From Streptomyces cupreus (GTDB lineage: Bacteria > Actinomycetota > Actinomycetes > Streptomycetales > Streptomycetaceae): 64,000 bases of DNA. Position numbers and translations under genes: made by a program. Under the pieces are notes generated by a model that saw only the letters and a list, made by a program, of their open reading frames with translations, was not told the DNA's origin and did not search any database. Of the stretch, positions 35,791 to 44,319 are shown piece after piece; the first letter of the stretch is position 1, and each line of letters starts with the position of its first letter. The stretch lies in assembly GCF_014257025.1 (NCBI RefSeq), contig NZ_JACMSF010000023.1, positions 55,537 to 119,536 of the forward strand. The letters are read 5' to 3'.

Positions 35791-35846
35791 GTTCGGGGTT
35801 CTCGGTCGATTCCGACTGCATGGGTCCTCTCTGGGTCGGGGGCTCG

Positions 35847-36584
35847 TCAGCTTCGGCGCAGGGACGAGAGGTACGCGCGCAGGATCCGGGCCGTGGGCCC
35901 GGCGCTCCAGATCCGCGCCACCTCGGGGTCCTCCAATGGCGCGGCGGCGGCGATGCGTTGAAGGGCGGTCCGGTGGAGCTGGCGCTTGGACAGGGCGTAC
36001 ACCTCGGGCGGTGCTGAGCAGAGTTCTTCCGTACGGCGCAGTGCCGCGGCGAGCAGGCGGTCGGGCTCGACGATCTCGTGCACCAGGCCGATCGGGAGGG
36101 CCTCCTCGGGGGTGAGCCGACCGGCCCCAAGCACCATCGTGTCCAGTGCCGTACCGACGGCGTGGCGCATGACCTCCAGACACGCCGTGGGGAACGGCAC
36201 GCCGACGGCGAGTTCGGTGAGCCCGATGGTTCCGCCGCACATCAGCCGCTGGTCGCAGGCGGCGGCCAGCACACAACCACCGGCCAAGGCATGGCCGTTG
36301 AGCGCGGCGACGACCGGTTTGGGATGGCCGTACAGGGCGAGCGTCGCGCGGTGCAGGGCCGGCAGGAACGTCTCGGTGTACGACGGGCCGCCGTCGACGA
36401 TGCGTTTCAGGTCCACCCCGGCCGAGAAGGTGCGCCCGCTGCCGGTAAGCACGATGCCTCGGGCGTCGGCGGCCTCCGCCAGGGTTTCTGGGAGGGCGGT
36501 GAGCAGCTCCAGGTCGAGTGCATTCACCGGTCCATGACGCAGGGTCAGAACGGCGATGCCGTCGTGGTCGGCCGTGTCGATCAC
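35847..36584 (-). CDS. Enoyl-CoA hydratase/isomerase family protein
   Basis: A 245-residue crotonase-fold protein, last intact gene of the seven-gene operon. Typical blocks are V-N-A-L-D-L-E-L-L, F-S-A-G-V-D-L-K-R and A-L-N-G-H-A-L-A-G-G-C-V-L-A, which shape the oxyanion hole. At the two positions that carry Glu in true hydratases (about residues 112 and 132) I read V-F-I/T-E-L-A-V-G type sequence with only one clear Glu, so isomerase or another crotonase activity is possible. It follows the thioesterase gene by 19 bp. A role on acyl-thioesters made by the upstream ACP/ketosynthase is inferred. Confidence 0.85.
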   Translation of the reverse strand: MIDTADHDGIAVLTLRHGPVNALDLELLTALPETLAEAADARGIVLTGSGRTFSAGVDLKRIVDGGPSYTETFLPALHRATLALYGHPKPVVAALNGHALAGGCVLAAACDQRLMCGGTIGLTELAVGVPFPTACLEVMRHAVGTALDTMVLGAGRLTPEEALPIGLVHEIVEPDRLLAAALRRTEELCSAPPEVYALSKRQLHRTALQRIAAAAPLEDPEVARIWSAGPTARILRAYLSSLRRS

Positions 36585-36603
36585 CTGTCGAGTCCTCGCC
36601 GGT

Positions 36604-37077
36604 TCAGTCGTCGTAGCCGTCGAGGTCGGACAGGAGGATCTTGGACACGGTGTAGGTGCCCTGTCCTGCCGCGACGAGTTTGCCGCTCTCGGAGTAGACG
36701 TCGCTGCGGGCGACGTAGAGCGTCCTGCCCGCGGTCACCACCTCGCCGACGGCGTAGACGCCCTCGTTCTGGACCGGCCGGATCAGATTGATGTGGTAGT
36801 CGACCGTCAGGACGCTGTACGTCTCCTCCATCGAGTTCGCGGCCATGAACCCGGCGGTGTCCCCGACCTCGAAGAGCATGGCCGCGTGGAGGAAGTCCGC
36901 GTTCTGCGTCAGATCCGGCTGGAAGGGAATGGCCACCCGCGCGACGCCGGCCTTCTCGATCTCGATGGTCTTGTTGAGGAACCGGGAGATCTTGCAGCGC
37001 ATGCAGCAGCGGGTCAGCTTCTCGAAGTGCGAGGACGCGGAAGTCTCGGGCGCTGAACTCGTGGACGCGGAACTCAA
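36604..37077 (-). CDS. Hotdog-fold (PaaI-like) thioesterase or dehydratase
   Basis: About 157 residues with the hotdog-fold pattern: Q-N-A-D-F-L-H-A-A-M-L-F-E-V-G-D-T-A-G-F as the central helix, then Y-S-V-L-T-V-D-Y-H-I-N-L-I-R-P. The best start is TTG 37077: AAGGAG lies 7 nt before it, and no ATG or GTG is well placed. Cys-rich residues near the N-terminus (R-C-C-M-R-C-K) are unusual for the family. Located between ketosynthase and enoyl-CoA hydratase genes, it could release or edit ACP- or CoA-bound acyl chains. Confidence 0.8.
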   Translation of the reverse strand: MSSASTSSAPETSASSHFEKLTRCCMRCKISRFLNKTIEIEKAGVARVAIPFQPDLTQNADFLHAAMLFEVGDTAGFMAANSMEETYSVLTVDYHINLIRPVQNEGVYAVGEVVTAGRTLYVARSDVYSESGKLVAAGQGTYTVSKILLSDLDGYDD

Positions 37078-37108
37078 GACGGTGCTCCTTGTGAGTGCGG
37101 TGGCGCGG

Positions 37109-38329
37109 CTAGGGGCGGGACACCACCAGGCTGGCATTGATCCCACCGAATCCGAACGCGTTGATCAGACAACGTCGGATCCCTGTCCCGCGTGGCTCGC
37201 GGGCGATGTCGACGTCGGCGAACGACAGCTCGGTCCGGTCCAGTTTCACGGTGGGCGGCACGGTCTGATGGCGCAGCGCCATCAGCGACACGGCGAGATT
37301 CATCGGACCGTTCGCGGCGAACGCGTATCCCGTGTGCCCCTTGATCGAGGTGACGACCGGCTTGCGGCGGGCGTCGGCGGTCGCGGCCTGTACGGCCTCC
37401 AGCTCGGCCGCGTCGCCCTGGACCATGCCGGAGGCCTGCGCGAACACACAGTCGATCGCGTCCGGCGTCAGCGCGGCGTCGGTGAGCGCGTCCGCCATGC
37501 ACCGCGTGATGTGGCGGCTCGACAGGCCCGTGATGCCCTGGCCGCCGCTGTTCGAAGCGAAGCCGGTCAGCTCGCCGTGGATCACGGCGCCCCGGGCTTC
37601 GGCGTGGCCCCGCTCCTCCAGCACGAACACGGCTGCCGCCTCGCCCACGACCATGCCGTCCCGCTGCTCGTCGAACGGACGGGGTGTCAGTTCCGGGTCC
37701 TCGTGGCGGCTGAGGGCCCTCATCGCCTCGAATCCCGAGTAGGTGATCGGAGTCGTCACCGCCTCGGCCCCGCCCGCGACGGCCCAGGTGCGGGCGCCCG
37801 AGCGGATGGCGCGCATGGCCTGCCCCAGCGCCTGACAGCCGCTCGCGCAGGCCCCGGCGACCGTCACCTGCTCGCCCTCGATGCCGTGCCGCAGCGCGAT
37901 CATGCTCGCCGCCATGTTGGGAATCAGCGAGGGGATCAGAAAGGGACTGGTCTTCCGCGTCCCCTCCTGTTCCTGTTTGAGGACGCCCGCCTCGATGCTG
38001 GGCAGCCCGCCCATGGCGACACCGAGGTAGACCCCGCCGGCACGCGGTTCCGCGATGCCGCTGTCCTTCAGCGCACGGTCGGCGGCGAACAGCGCGTAGC
38101 GCACGAACCCGCTCATCCGCCTGATCTCGAACCGGAGCGGGCCCGGCTCGAAGACCACCCGGGTGTCGTCGATCTCGGCGGCATGGCGGGAGCGGAACCG
38201 GTCCGGGTCGAAGCGGGTCACGGGGCCGATTCCGGAGCGTCCGGCGATCAGTCCCTTCCACAGTTCGTCGGCGTCCGCGCCGAGCGAGCAGACGACCCCC
38301 ATCCCCGTGACCACTACGCTGCGCTGCAC
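37109..38329 (-). CDS. Beta-ketoacyl-ACP synthase (KAS II/type II PKS-like) with atypical active site
   Basis: A 406-residue thiolase-fold condensing enzyme. The opening V-V-V-T-G-M-G-V-V-C-S-L-G and the nucleophile Cys161 in G-A-C-A-S-G-C-Q-A-L are standard. The first catalytic His, expected in an N-A-H-G-T/A-S-T motif, is replaced: I read V-F-A-Q-A-S-G-M with Gln298. The second His motif (normally T-G-H) reads K-G-H-T-G-Y, placing Tyr335 at the usual His position and a His three residues earlier. The C-terminal I-N-A-F-G-F-G-G-I-N-A is intact. The pattern has features of chain-length-factor proteins but keeps the Cys. It lies 16 bp after the ACP gene. Confidence 0.85.
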   Translation of the reverse strand: MQRSVVVTGMGVVCSLGADADELWKGLIAGRSGIGPVTRFDPDRFRSRHAAEIDDTRVVFEPGPLRFEIRRMSGFVRYALFAADRALKDSGIAEPRAGGVYLGVAMGGLPSIEAGVLKQEQEGTRKTSPFLIPSLIPNMAASMIALRHGIEGEQVTVAGACASGCQALGQAMRAIRSGARTWAVAGGAEAVTTPITYSGFEAMRALSRHEDPELTPRPFDEQRDGMVVGEAAAVFVLEERGHAEARGAVIHGELTGFASNSGGQGITGLSSRHITRCMADALTDAALTPDAIDCVFAQASGMVQGDAAELEAVQAATADARRKPVVTSIKGHTGYAFAANGPMNLAVSLMALRHQTVPPTVKLDRTELSFADVDIAREPRGTGIRRCLINAFGFGGINASLVVSRP

Positions 38330-38345
38330 GTCGTCACCGAGTCGG

Positions 38346-38621
38346 TCACGCCTGCTGCCGGGAGGCGTCCAGGGTCTGCCTGATGTAGTCCTCCAGGTCC
38401 TGCATCGTCTCCAGGTTGTCCATGGCGGACTCCTCGAAGTCGACGCCGAAGCAGTCCTCCAGATAGAGCAGCAGCTCGATCATCTTGAGCGAGCTCATGC
38501 CCTCGACGGAGTTGTTGACGTGCGACTGCGGCGTCAGATGGGAGACATCCCTCTCGACGAACTCGCCGATGTGGGCGACGAGTTTGTCGAACAGCTCCAG
38601 GTCCTGCTTCTCGTCGTGCAT
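38346..38621 (-). CDS. Acyl carrier protein
   Basis: A 91-residue carrier protein, acidic and helical. The phosphopantetheine site is E-G-M-S-S-L-K-M-I-E with Ser44 as the attachment residue; the usual D-S-L reads S-S-L here. The flanking L-L-L-Y-L-E-D-C-F-G-V-D-F helix is typical. ATG 38621 is chosen because GGGGGAGG lies 8 nt upstream; in-frame ATGs further up lack this. It starts 20 bp after the acyl-AMP ligase stop, which suggests that the ligase loads this ACP. Confidence 0.9.
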   Translation of the reverse strand: MHDEKQDLELFDKLVAHIGEFVERDVSHLTPQSHVNNSVEGMSSLKMIELLLYLEDCFGVDFEESAMDNLETMQDLEDYIRQTLDASRQQA

Positions 38622-38641
38622 CGTGTGGGCCTCCCCCATCG

Positions 38642-40306
38642 TCATACGTATCCGCTGGGCGCGGTGAGCTGTTCCTCGATCATCTTTCGGCACAGATGGC
38701 GCTGGATCTTGCCGCTGGTGGTGCGCGGCAGCTTCGACCGGGCGATCCAGTGAAAGCTGACACCCACGATCCCGAACGCCTCGGCGAGGGCGCGGGTCAC
38801 CCGGTCGGTGACGGCCCCTCGGTCGCCCTCCTCGGCGAGCCGCTCGTCGAGCAGCAGGTGGAGCTGTTCGGTGGGCAGACTCGGGTCGGGGACGCCGACG
38901 GCCACGACGGCCGGGGTGCGCGGGGACTCGGTGACGGCTTCCACGAACCGCTCCAGCTGGTCCGGGACGTAGTTACGGCCGGCGATGATCACGATGTCCT
39001 TTCGGCGGCCGGTGACATAGACCTCGCCGTCGAGCCGGTAACCGAGGTCTCCGGTACGGAGATAGCCGTCCGGCGTCCTGAACGCGTCGTTAGTCTCCTG
39101 CTCCGGTCCCGGCAGATAGCCGTCGATCACACTGGGTCCGGCCACCTCGATCTCGCCGATCGCCCGCTCGGGCACTGGTTCGCCGTCCTCGTCGACGATC
39201 CGCAGGCGGTGCCCGGGCAGCTCCGGGCCGACGCACATCATGGCGACGCTGCGCGGGTCGTCGGCCGGGCGGGGCTCGGCATGGCCCTTCGCCGCGACCG
39301 CCTCGGCGTCCACCCGGTCCACCGCGTAGGGCCGGTCCACGTCGGAGATGGTCACCGCGAGCGTCGACTCCGCCAGCCCGTACACGGGCAGCAGTGTCGT
39401 CTCGGGCAGCCCGAACGGGCCGAACGTGTCCTGGAACTCGCGCATGGTGCTCTCGTGCACCGGTTCCGCACCGCACAGGGCGACCCGCCAGCTCGACAGG
39501 TCGAGATCGCTCTGCGGGCGGCGCCGCGCGACCCGCGCGCAGATGTGGAACGCGGAGCTGGGCGCGGGCGACAGGGTTCCGCCGTAGCGGCTGATCCACC
39601 GCAGCCATGACATGGGGTTGCGCAGGAAGTTGACGGGGTCCGCGAGGACCATCGGGATACGGGCCTGGAGGGCGTAGGAGATCCCGATGAGGCCCATGTC
39701 GTGGAACAAGGGGAGCCAGCTCACCAGTGAATCGTCCGGTCTGGCCCGGATCGCCTCGGCGATCGCGCGGACGTTGGCGACGATGTTGCCGTGCCGGACC
39801 ATGGCGAGCTTGGGGACGCCGGTCGAGCCGGAGGTGGCCTGGAGGTGGGCCAGTGCTTCCAGCCTGGCCCGCGGGGCGTCGAGCCGGGGGGCCGCGCCGC
39901 GTAGGTCGTCCGGTGTGGTGACCGGGATCGGGAGGGCCGGTGCGAGGTCCGCGGGTGCGATGATCCGGCGGGCCCCCGCGTGGTCGGCGAGTCTGCGCAG
40001 GTTCTCCGTGTAGCGCTCGCTGCTGCCGCCCGTCGGCTCCGCGGTGACGATCGGGACGACCCCGGCGTGGAGGCAGCCGAGGTACACGGCCAGGAAGTCG
40101 CGGGAGGTGGGCAGGACGAGGATGATGCGGTCGCCCTCGTCCAGGCCTTCTGCGCTCAGTCCGGCCGCGGTCTCGCCGAGCAGGCGGGCCACGTCGGCGC
40201 AACTCAGGGCGAACTCCTCCTCGGTTCTCTCGATCACCCGGAAGGCGAGCCGGTCAGGGGTGCGCCGGGCGCTGTCGAGCAGGGTGTGGACGACGGTCTC
40301 TGTCAT
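38642..40306 (-). CDS. Fatty acyl-AMP ligase-type adenylating enzyme
   Basis: A 554-residue ANL-superfamily enzyme that should activate a carboxylic acid with ATP and pass it to the adjacent ACP. Motifs include A-T-S-G-S-T-G-V-P-K-L-A (P-loop), S-W-L-P-L-F-H-D-M-G-L-I-G typical of fatty acyl-AMP ligases, Y-G-L-A-E-S-T-L-A-V, and Y-L-R-T-G-D-L-G-Y. The C-terminal K-L-P-R-T-T-S-G-K-I-Q-R carries the catalytic Lys. The FAAL-type H-D-M-G-L-I motif favours an acyl substrate over an amino acid. ATG 40306 overlaps the upstream radical SAM stop by 4 nt; the longer frame (to 41887) is antisense-like shadow sequence. Confidence 0.9.
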   Translation of the reverse strand: MTETVVHTLLDSARRTPDRLAFRVIERTEEEFALSCADVARLLGETAAGLSAEGLDEGDRIILVLPTSRDFLAVYLGCLHAGVVPIVTAEPTGGSSERYTENLRRLADHAGARRIIAPADLAPALPIPVTTPDDLRGAAPRLDAPRARLEALAHLQATSGSTGVPKLAMVRHGNIVANVRAIAEAIRARPDDSLVSWLPLFHDMGLIGISYALQARIPMVLADPVNFLRNPMSWLRWISRYGGTLSPAPSSAFHICARVARRRPQSDLDLSSWRVALCGAEPVHESTMREFQDTFGPFGLPETTLLPVYGLAESTLAVTISDVDRPYAVDRVDAEAVAAKGHAEPRPADDPRSVAMMCVGPELPGHRLRIVDEDGEPVPERAIGEIEVAGPSVIDGYLPGPEQETNDAFRTPDGYLRTGDLGYRLDGEVYVTGRRKDIVIIAGRNYVPDQLERFVEAVTESPRTPAVVAVGVPDPSLPTEQLHLLLDERLAEEGDRGAVTDRVTRALAEAFGIVGVSFHWIARSKLPRTTSGKIQRHLCRKMIEEQLTAPSGYV

Positions 40307-41829
40307 CGCGCGTATCGCTTCACGAACTCGACGTCGGTGCGCTTGGACGACTTCGCCAGCCAGTCGCGGAGCTCCCCGTGGCGTGAGTCGAAGTCGGCTT
40401 TCAAGCGATCCTCTTTCAGCGTCCCGGACGAGGTGTAGTACGGCTTCTCCAGGCCCTCCAGGAAGCGGATGTGCTGCTCCATGCCGGCCCGCCCGCGGTC
40501 GACACTGCGGGCGTAGGACTTCAAGCGCGCCCGCCGTTGCGGGCGTTGCTCGATCTCGAAGGCCCGTTTGAAGAAGATGTCGTAGCTGTCGAGGATGCCC
40601 CGCTGGAGTTCGCTCGGGCGCATCTGGCGGGGGAAGATCCCGACGAAGGAGTAGTGCTGGTAGGTCGGCACCTCCATGATGATCCGGTGGTCCTCGACGT
40701 CCTGCCGGGCCCCGTACAGCAGGTCCTGGAAGGGGTATTCGGCCAGGCATACGAAGACCGGGTGCATGATGCGGGCCTCGGCGCACCACTGGGCGGTGGC
40801 CTCGATCGCCTGACGGTCCTGGACGTCGAGGCCGAAGATGATGGCCGAGTGGATGGCGATGTCGTTCTCGGCGAAGCGCAGGAGTCGGCGGGTCTGTTCC
40901 GAGGGGTCGACGCGCTTGTTGAACGCCTTGAGGACGCCCGGGTCCTCCGACTCCACGCCCAGGCAGTACTCCTCGAACCCGGAGCGCTTGAGGTCGAGGA
41001 CGAGGTCCATGTCGTCGGCGTGGTTGACCCGGCTCATGGCGATGAACTTGTAGTTCCGGTCCCGGAAGGTCTCGGCTATCTCCCGGCAGTAGTTCTTGCG
41101 GGTCGTGAAGTTGAGGTCCGTGACGTAGAAGCGGTTGCAGCCGGTCTGCTCGTAGATGGCGTCCAGTTCGCTGCGGACGTCCTCCGCGGTCTTGGTGCGG
41201 AACTTCCGGCCGAGCAGGCGGATCGCGTAGCAGAACGAGCAGTCGAAGGGGCAGCCGCGGGACATGGAGACCGTGGCCCAGTGCAGTTTGGGCGCTCGGG
41301 CCAGGAACCTGGGGTTGATGGCGTTGGCGATGTTGCCGTACCTGGCCACCTGGCTGAGGACCAACTGGCCCTCCGCGCCGATGTAGGCGAGGTTGTCGAC
41401 CCCGGTGACCGGTTCGCCGGCCTCCAGTGACTTGATCAGCTGGACGGTCGGGATCTCTCCTTCGGCGATCACCGCGTAGTCGGCGTAGCGCAGGGCCTCG
41501 TAGGGCGCGAACGCGGCGTGCGGCCCGCCCATGATGACCACGCATTCGGAGCGCTTGTGCCGCTTGATCAGCTCCAGTGCGTCGATGTTGGACCAGAAGT
41601 GGGTGGCGAGCGCCGAGATGAGGATGTAGTCGTAGTCGGCGAGTGGGAAGTCCTCGGGCCTCTCCCCCCAGAACATCTGGCACATCTCGACGCGTGCGTC
41701 CGGGAACTCCTGCTGGACGAAGGACGCGACGTAGTAGATGCCGTCGTTGTAGGTCGTCGCCAGGGTGGAGGCGTCGGGATAGGCCTCGTGGAAGCCGAGT
41801 TGGACGCAGAGGATGTTCAGTTCCCTCAT
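40303..41829 (-). CDS. B12-binding-domain radical SAM enzyme (second of pair)
   Basis: A 508-residue class B-type radical SAM protein. Residues of about 1-150 form a cobalamin-binding-like Rossmann domain (V-I-M-G-G-P-H-A-A-F-A-P, then Y-A-V-I-A-E-G-E). The iron-sulfur motif is Cys193-x3-Cys197-x2-Cys200 in R-G-C-P-F-D-C-S-F-C-Y. The rest is the radical SAM barrel (D-L-N-F-T-T-R, C-L-G-V-E-S-E-D). Such enzymes methylate or rearrange unactivated carbons. It is coupled to both neighbours by ATGA overlaps. The Asp-x-His-x2-Gly cobalamin-ligand motif is not visible, which is usual in this class. Confidence 0.9.
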   Translation of the reverse strand: MRELNILCVQLGFHEAYPDASTLATTYNDGIYYVASFVQQEFPDARVEMCQMFWGERPEDFPLADYDYILISALATHFWSNIDALELIKRHKRSECVVIMGGPHAAFAPYEALRYADYAVIAEGEIPTVQLIKSLEAGEPVTGVDNLAYIGAEGQLVLSQVARYGNIANAINPRFLARAPKLHWATVSMSRGCPFDCSFCYAIRLLGRKFRTKTAEDVRSELDAIYEQTGCNRFYVTDLNFTTRKNYCREIAETFRDRNYKFIAMSRVNHADDMDLVLDLKRSGFEEYCLGVESEDPGVLKAFNKRVDPSEQTRRLLRFAENDIAIHSAIIFGLDVQDRQAIEATAQWCAEARIMHPVFVCLAEYPFQDLLYGARQDVEDHRIIMEVPTYQHYSFVGIFPRQMRPSELQRGILDSYDIFFKRAFEIEQRPQRRARLKSYARSVDRGRAGMEQHIRFLEGLEKPYYTSSGTLKEDRLKADFDSRHGELRDWLAKSSKRTDVEFVKRYAR

Positions 41830-43133
41830 GACGGCGATCCCGAGGGGCTGACCTGCCGCTCGGCATGCCGGCGCGCGAGTTCCTCACGGACCTTCGTCTT
41901 CATCTCCTGCTTCAGCCGGGAGGCGATCCGGTCCGGGTCGTTGACCCGGCGCTGCGCCCAGGCGAGCAGCTCGCGTGCTTCCGTGCGGTTCATGTTCGGG
42001 TGCTTCCACACCAGGTTGTACAGATCGTGCTTGCTGAGGTCCGGCTCGTCGATCAGGTGCTCCATCTGACGGTAGAGCCGGGTGCCGTGGAAGGGGGTGA
42101 GCAGTGTCAACTGGCAGGCGAACAGCCCCTCTTGGCTGAGCTGCTCGATGTCGTACTGCATGTCCTCGATGGTGTCCTCGGCGAATCCCACCATGAAGGT
42201 GCCAAGGGCCCGACGGCCGTTGTCGATGAGCTCGCGCACGGTCTGCCGTACGTTGTAGACGTCGTCGCGCTTCTTCACGTCGGCGACGTTCTTGTCCCGG
42301 TAGGACTCGATGCCGACGATGGCGCCGTCCATGTAGCGGTCGGTGAGTTCGGGGATGCGTCCCCGGATGAGGTCGGCGCGGGTGAGACAGATCCAGGGCA
42401 GTTCGCGCTCGGCGAGGGCATCCACGACCTGTTCGGCCAGTTGGTTGGTGAGGAAGAAACTCTCGTCGTAGATGATGACGTGAGCGACCTTGGCATCCCG
42501 GTACGCGTCGAGCGCCGCGTACGTGTCCTCCATGAAGATGGCTTCTTCTTTGGGATTGAAGATCGGGGTGGAGCAAAAGGTGCAGCCGATGTTGCAGCCG
42601 CGCTTGGAGTACAGATATCCGACGGGGGAACTCATTCCGCGGAAGCCGCTCTCCCCCAGCATGGCGGGGTGCCGCACCCGCGGCAGCGGCTTGTCGTAGA
42701 CGTACTGGTGGATCGGGGCCTCGCCGGCGCCCTTCACCAGCCGGGTGAAGTACCGTTCGATGCCGGGCGAGAGCACCCCGTAGTTCCCGGCCCAGATCTC
42801 CTGCACCCCGGCCTCCCGGGCACACTTGGCCATCTCGACCGCGACCGGCGTGGACCAGGTGTAGAAGCTGAGGCCGACCATGTCCCAGTCCTCGGCGTGC
42901 AGCGCGTCGAGGTATTCCTGCCAGGTCGGGTATTCAAGAATCTCGACGTCCGGCACATTGTGTTTGATGAAACGGAGCCCTGTCGGCGGACAGGTGACGG
43001 ATAACCGGTCGTCCAGGTCGACCGCACAGGTCCAGGCCATATATGTATCGGTGCGGTCGTACCAGTTTCCGCCGACGCCGTCGGGCTCGACCAGCGCTTC
43101 TTTCGGAGCCGTCGCCAGGAGCACTTTCTTCAT
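41826..43133 (-). CDS. B12-binding-domain radical SAM enzyme (first of pair)
   Basis: A 435-residue radical SAM protein with a degenerate cobalamin-binding N-terminal domain (W-D-M-V-G-L-S-F-Y-T-W-S-T, then E-I-W-A-G-N-Y-G-V-L). The cluster motif is Cys180-x3-Cys184-x2-Cys187 in R-G-C-N-I-G-C-T-F-C. It differs clearly from the downstream radical SAM protein, so the pair are not recent duplicates and probably act in succession. It is the first gene of the seven-gene operon. ATG 43133 follows GAAGGGGA. Substrate unknown; operon context suggests an ACP-bound acyl chain. Confidence 0.9.
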   Translation of the reverse strand: MKKVLLATAPKEALVEPDGVGGNWYDRTDTYMAWTCAVDLDDRLSVTCPPTGLRFIKHNVPDVEILEYPTWQEYLDALHAEDWDMVGLSFYTWSTPVAVEMAKCAREAGVQEIWAGNYGVLSPGIERYFTRLVKGAGEAPIHQYVYDKPLPRVRHPAMLGESGFRGMSSPVGYLYSKRGCNIGCTFCSTPIFNPKEEAIFMEDTYAALDAYRDAKVAHVIIYDESFFLTNQLAEQVVDALAERELPWICLTRADLIRGRIPELTDRYMDGAIVGIESYRDKNVADVKKRDDVYNVRQTVRELIDNGRRALGTFMVGFAEDTIEDMQYDIEQLSQEGLFACQLTLLTPFHGTRLYRQMEHLIDEPDLSKHDLYNLVWKHPNMNRTEARELLAWAQRRVNDPDRIASRLKQEMKTKVREELARRHAERQVSPSGSPS

Positions 43134-43570
43134 CGCGTCCCCTTCGCTTCGAAAATATCGCTGCGCGCAATAGCACCGTAAAGGCTTCGATTTCGGGAGT
43201 GCTCCGAGTTTTTGACCCTAAGTTCACGTCAACTGGGGCGTCAACCCGGAAGCGGCGCTCCTACCATGGGCGCCACCAAATTCGCGCCATCCGGCCACCG
43301 GCGTCGCCGCTCGCACCGGGCGAGGCCCGCAGCACGAATTCCGATCACGGCGGCGCGCCGGGAAGGAGCAGGTGGTCGGCGGAATCCAGGCGTCCGTGGA
43401 CGCCCGGGACCGGAGATCGCCTGGTGAGTGCCGGGTCGGATTCAACGCCCGGTCCAATGGCCGGATCGGGCGCCTCAATTGCCTCGGTCAACTGGGGTGC
43501 GTGGCCTGTTATCTCGCGTACGAGATCGTCGGCGCAGGCGCGAACGCGTCGGCGGGTAAAGGCTCAGAGG
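43134..43570. other. Promoter-side intergenic region of the radical SAM operon
   Basis: About 440 bp upstream of the operon. Its first 80 bp are more AT-rich than the surroundings. A TTGACG hexamer on the minus strand (near 43236) could be a -35 element, but I cannot assign a matching -10 with confidence. No protein-like frame was found in the rest. Confidence 0.4.
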
Positions 43571-43595
43571 CGGGCAGGCTCCAGGGGCCTGCCCG
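43571..43595 (-). terminator. Hairpin terminator after wrbA
   Basis: Perfect 9-bp arms CGGGCAGGC and GCCTGCCCG with a 7-nt loop, 22 bp beyond the wrbA stop on the minus strand. Confidence 0.65.
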
Positions 43596-43617
43596 CCGCA
43601 TACGACGCAGCCCAGGT

Positions 43618-44232
43618 TCAGGCCGCCGCCCGCCCCGCCTTCAGCGCCGCCGCGACCTCCACGGTACGGCGGGCCTGGTGGCGGGCCGCCTGCAACTGGA
43701 CGTCGCCGGGCGCGCCGTCACCCGCCACGTGGGAGGTGCCGTAGGGGTTGCCCGACTGGAACTGGATCGGGTCGGTGTAGCCGGGGGGCACGATGATGCC
43801 GCCCCAGTGGTAGAAGGTGTTGCCCAGGGCGAGGAGGGTGGATTCCTGGCCGCCGTGGGCGGTGTTGGATGCGGTGAAGGCCGAGTACACCTTCCCCGCG
43901 AGCTTGCCCTGGAACCACAGGGGCCCGGTCGTCTCCATGAACGCCCTGAGCTGGCTGGCCGGGTTGCCGAAGCGGGTGGGGGTGCCGAAGAGGACCACGT
44001 CGGCCCACTCCAGGTCGTCGTGGCTGGCCTCGGCGACATCGGCGGTGTCCTGGAGGTGCTGGACCCACTCCTGCCTGAGGTTGATCACCTCCTGCGGAGT
44101 CGTCTCCGCGACCTTGCGCAGTCGCACCTGCGCCCCGGCCTTCTCCGCACCCTCGACCGCCGCCTGAGCCAGGGCGTGTACGTTGCCCGTGGAGCTGTAG
44201 TAGATGATCGAGACATTCACGGATTCCGACAT
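43618..44232 (-). CDS. wrbA: NAD(P)H:quinone oxidoreductase, WrbA type
   Basis: A 204-residue flavodoxin-like enzyme that reduces quinones by two electrons with FMN. The phosphate-binding loop is Y-Y-S-S-T-G-N-V-H, and the conserved G-T-P-T-R-F-G-N-P-A and A-F-T-A-S-N-T-A-H-G-G-Q-E blocks are typical. C-terminal H-x-A-G-D-G-A-P matches family members. It is divergent from an ECF41-type sigma factor gene, and its upstream region contains a promoter of the same form as the sigma gene's own. This suggests it is the main target of that sigma factor. Confidence 0.92.
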   Translation of the reverse strand: MSESVNVSIIYYSSTGNVHALAQAAVEGAEKAGAQVRLRKVAETTPQEVINLRQEWVQHLQDTADVAEASHDDLEWADVVLFGTPTRFGNPASQLRAFMETTGPLWFQGKLAGKVYSAFTASNTAHGGQESTLLALGNTFYHWGGIIVPPGYTDPIQFQSGNPYGTSHVAGDGAPGDVQLQAARHQARRTVEVAAALKAGRAAA

Positions 44233-44281
44233 CGGTTGCCTTCCTTGGTCACCTGGCTAGTGTTTTCCGTTCATCAGTTAC

Positions 44282-44308
44282 GACGACGCAGCCCTGCGAA
44301 ATGTGAGG
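44282..44308 (-). promoter_or_regulatory. Candidate ECF41-type promoter of wrbA
   Basis: On the minus strand, CCTCACA (44308-44302) is followed after exactly 16 nt by CGTC (44285-44282). The ECF41 consensus as I know it is TGTCACA-N16-CGTC. The site is 50 bp upstream of the wrbA start and mirrors the one before the sigma gene. Confidence 0.7.
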
Positions 44309-44319
44309 CCGACCGCTCA

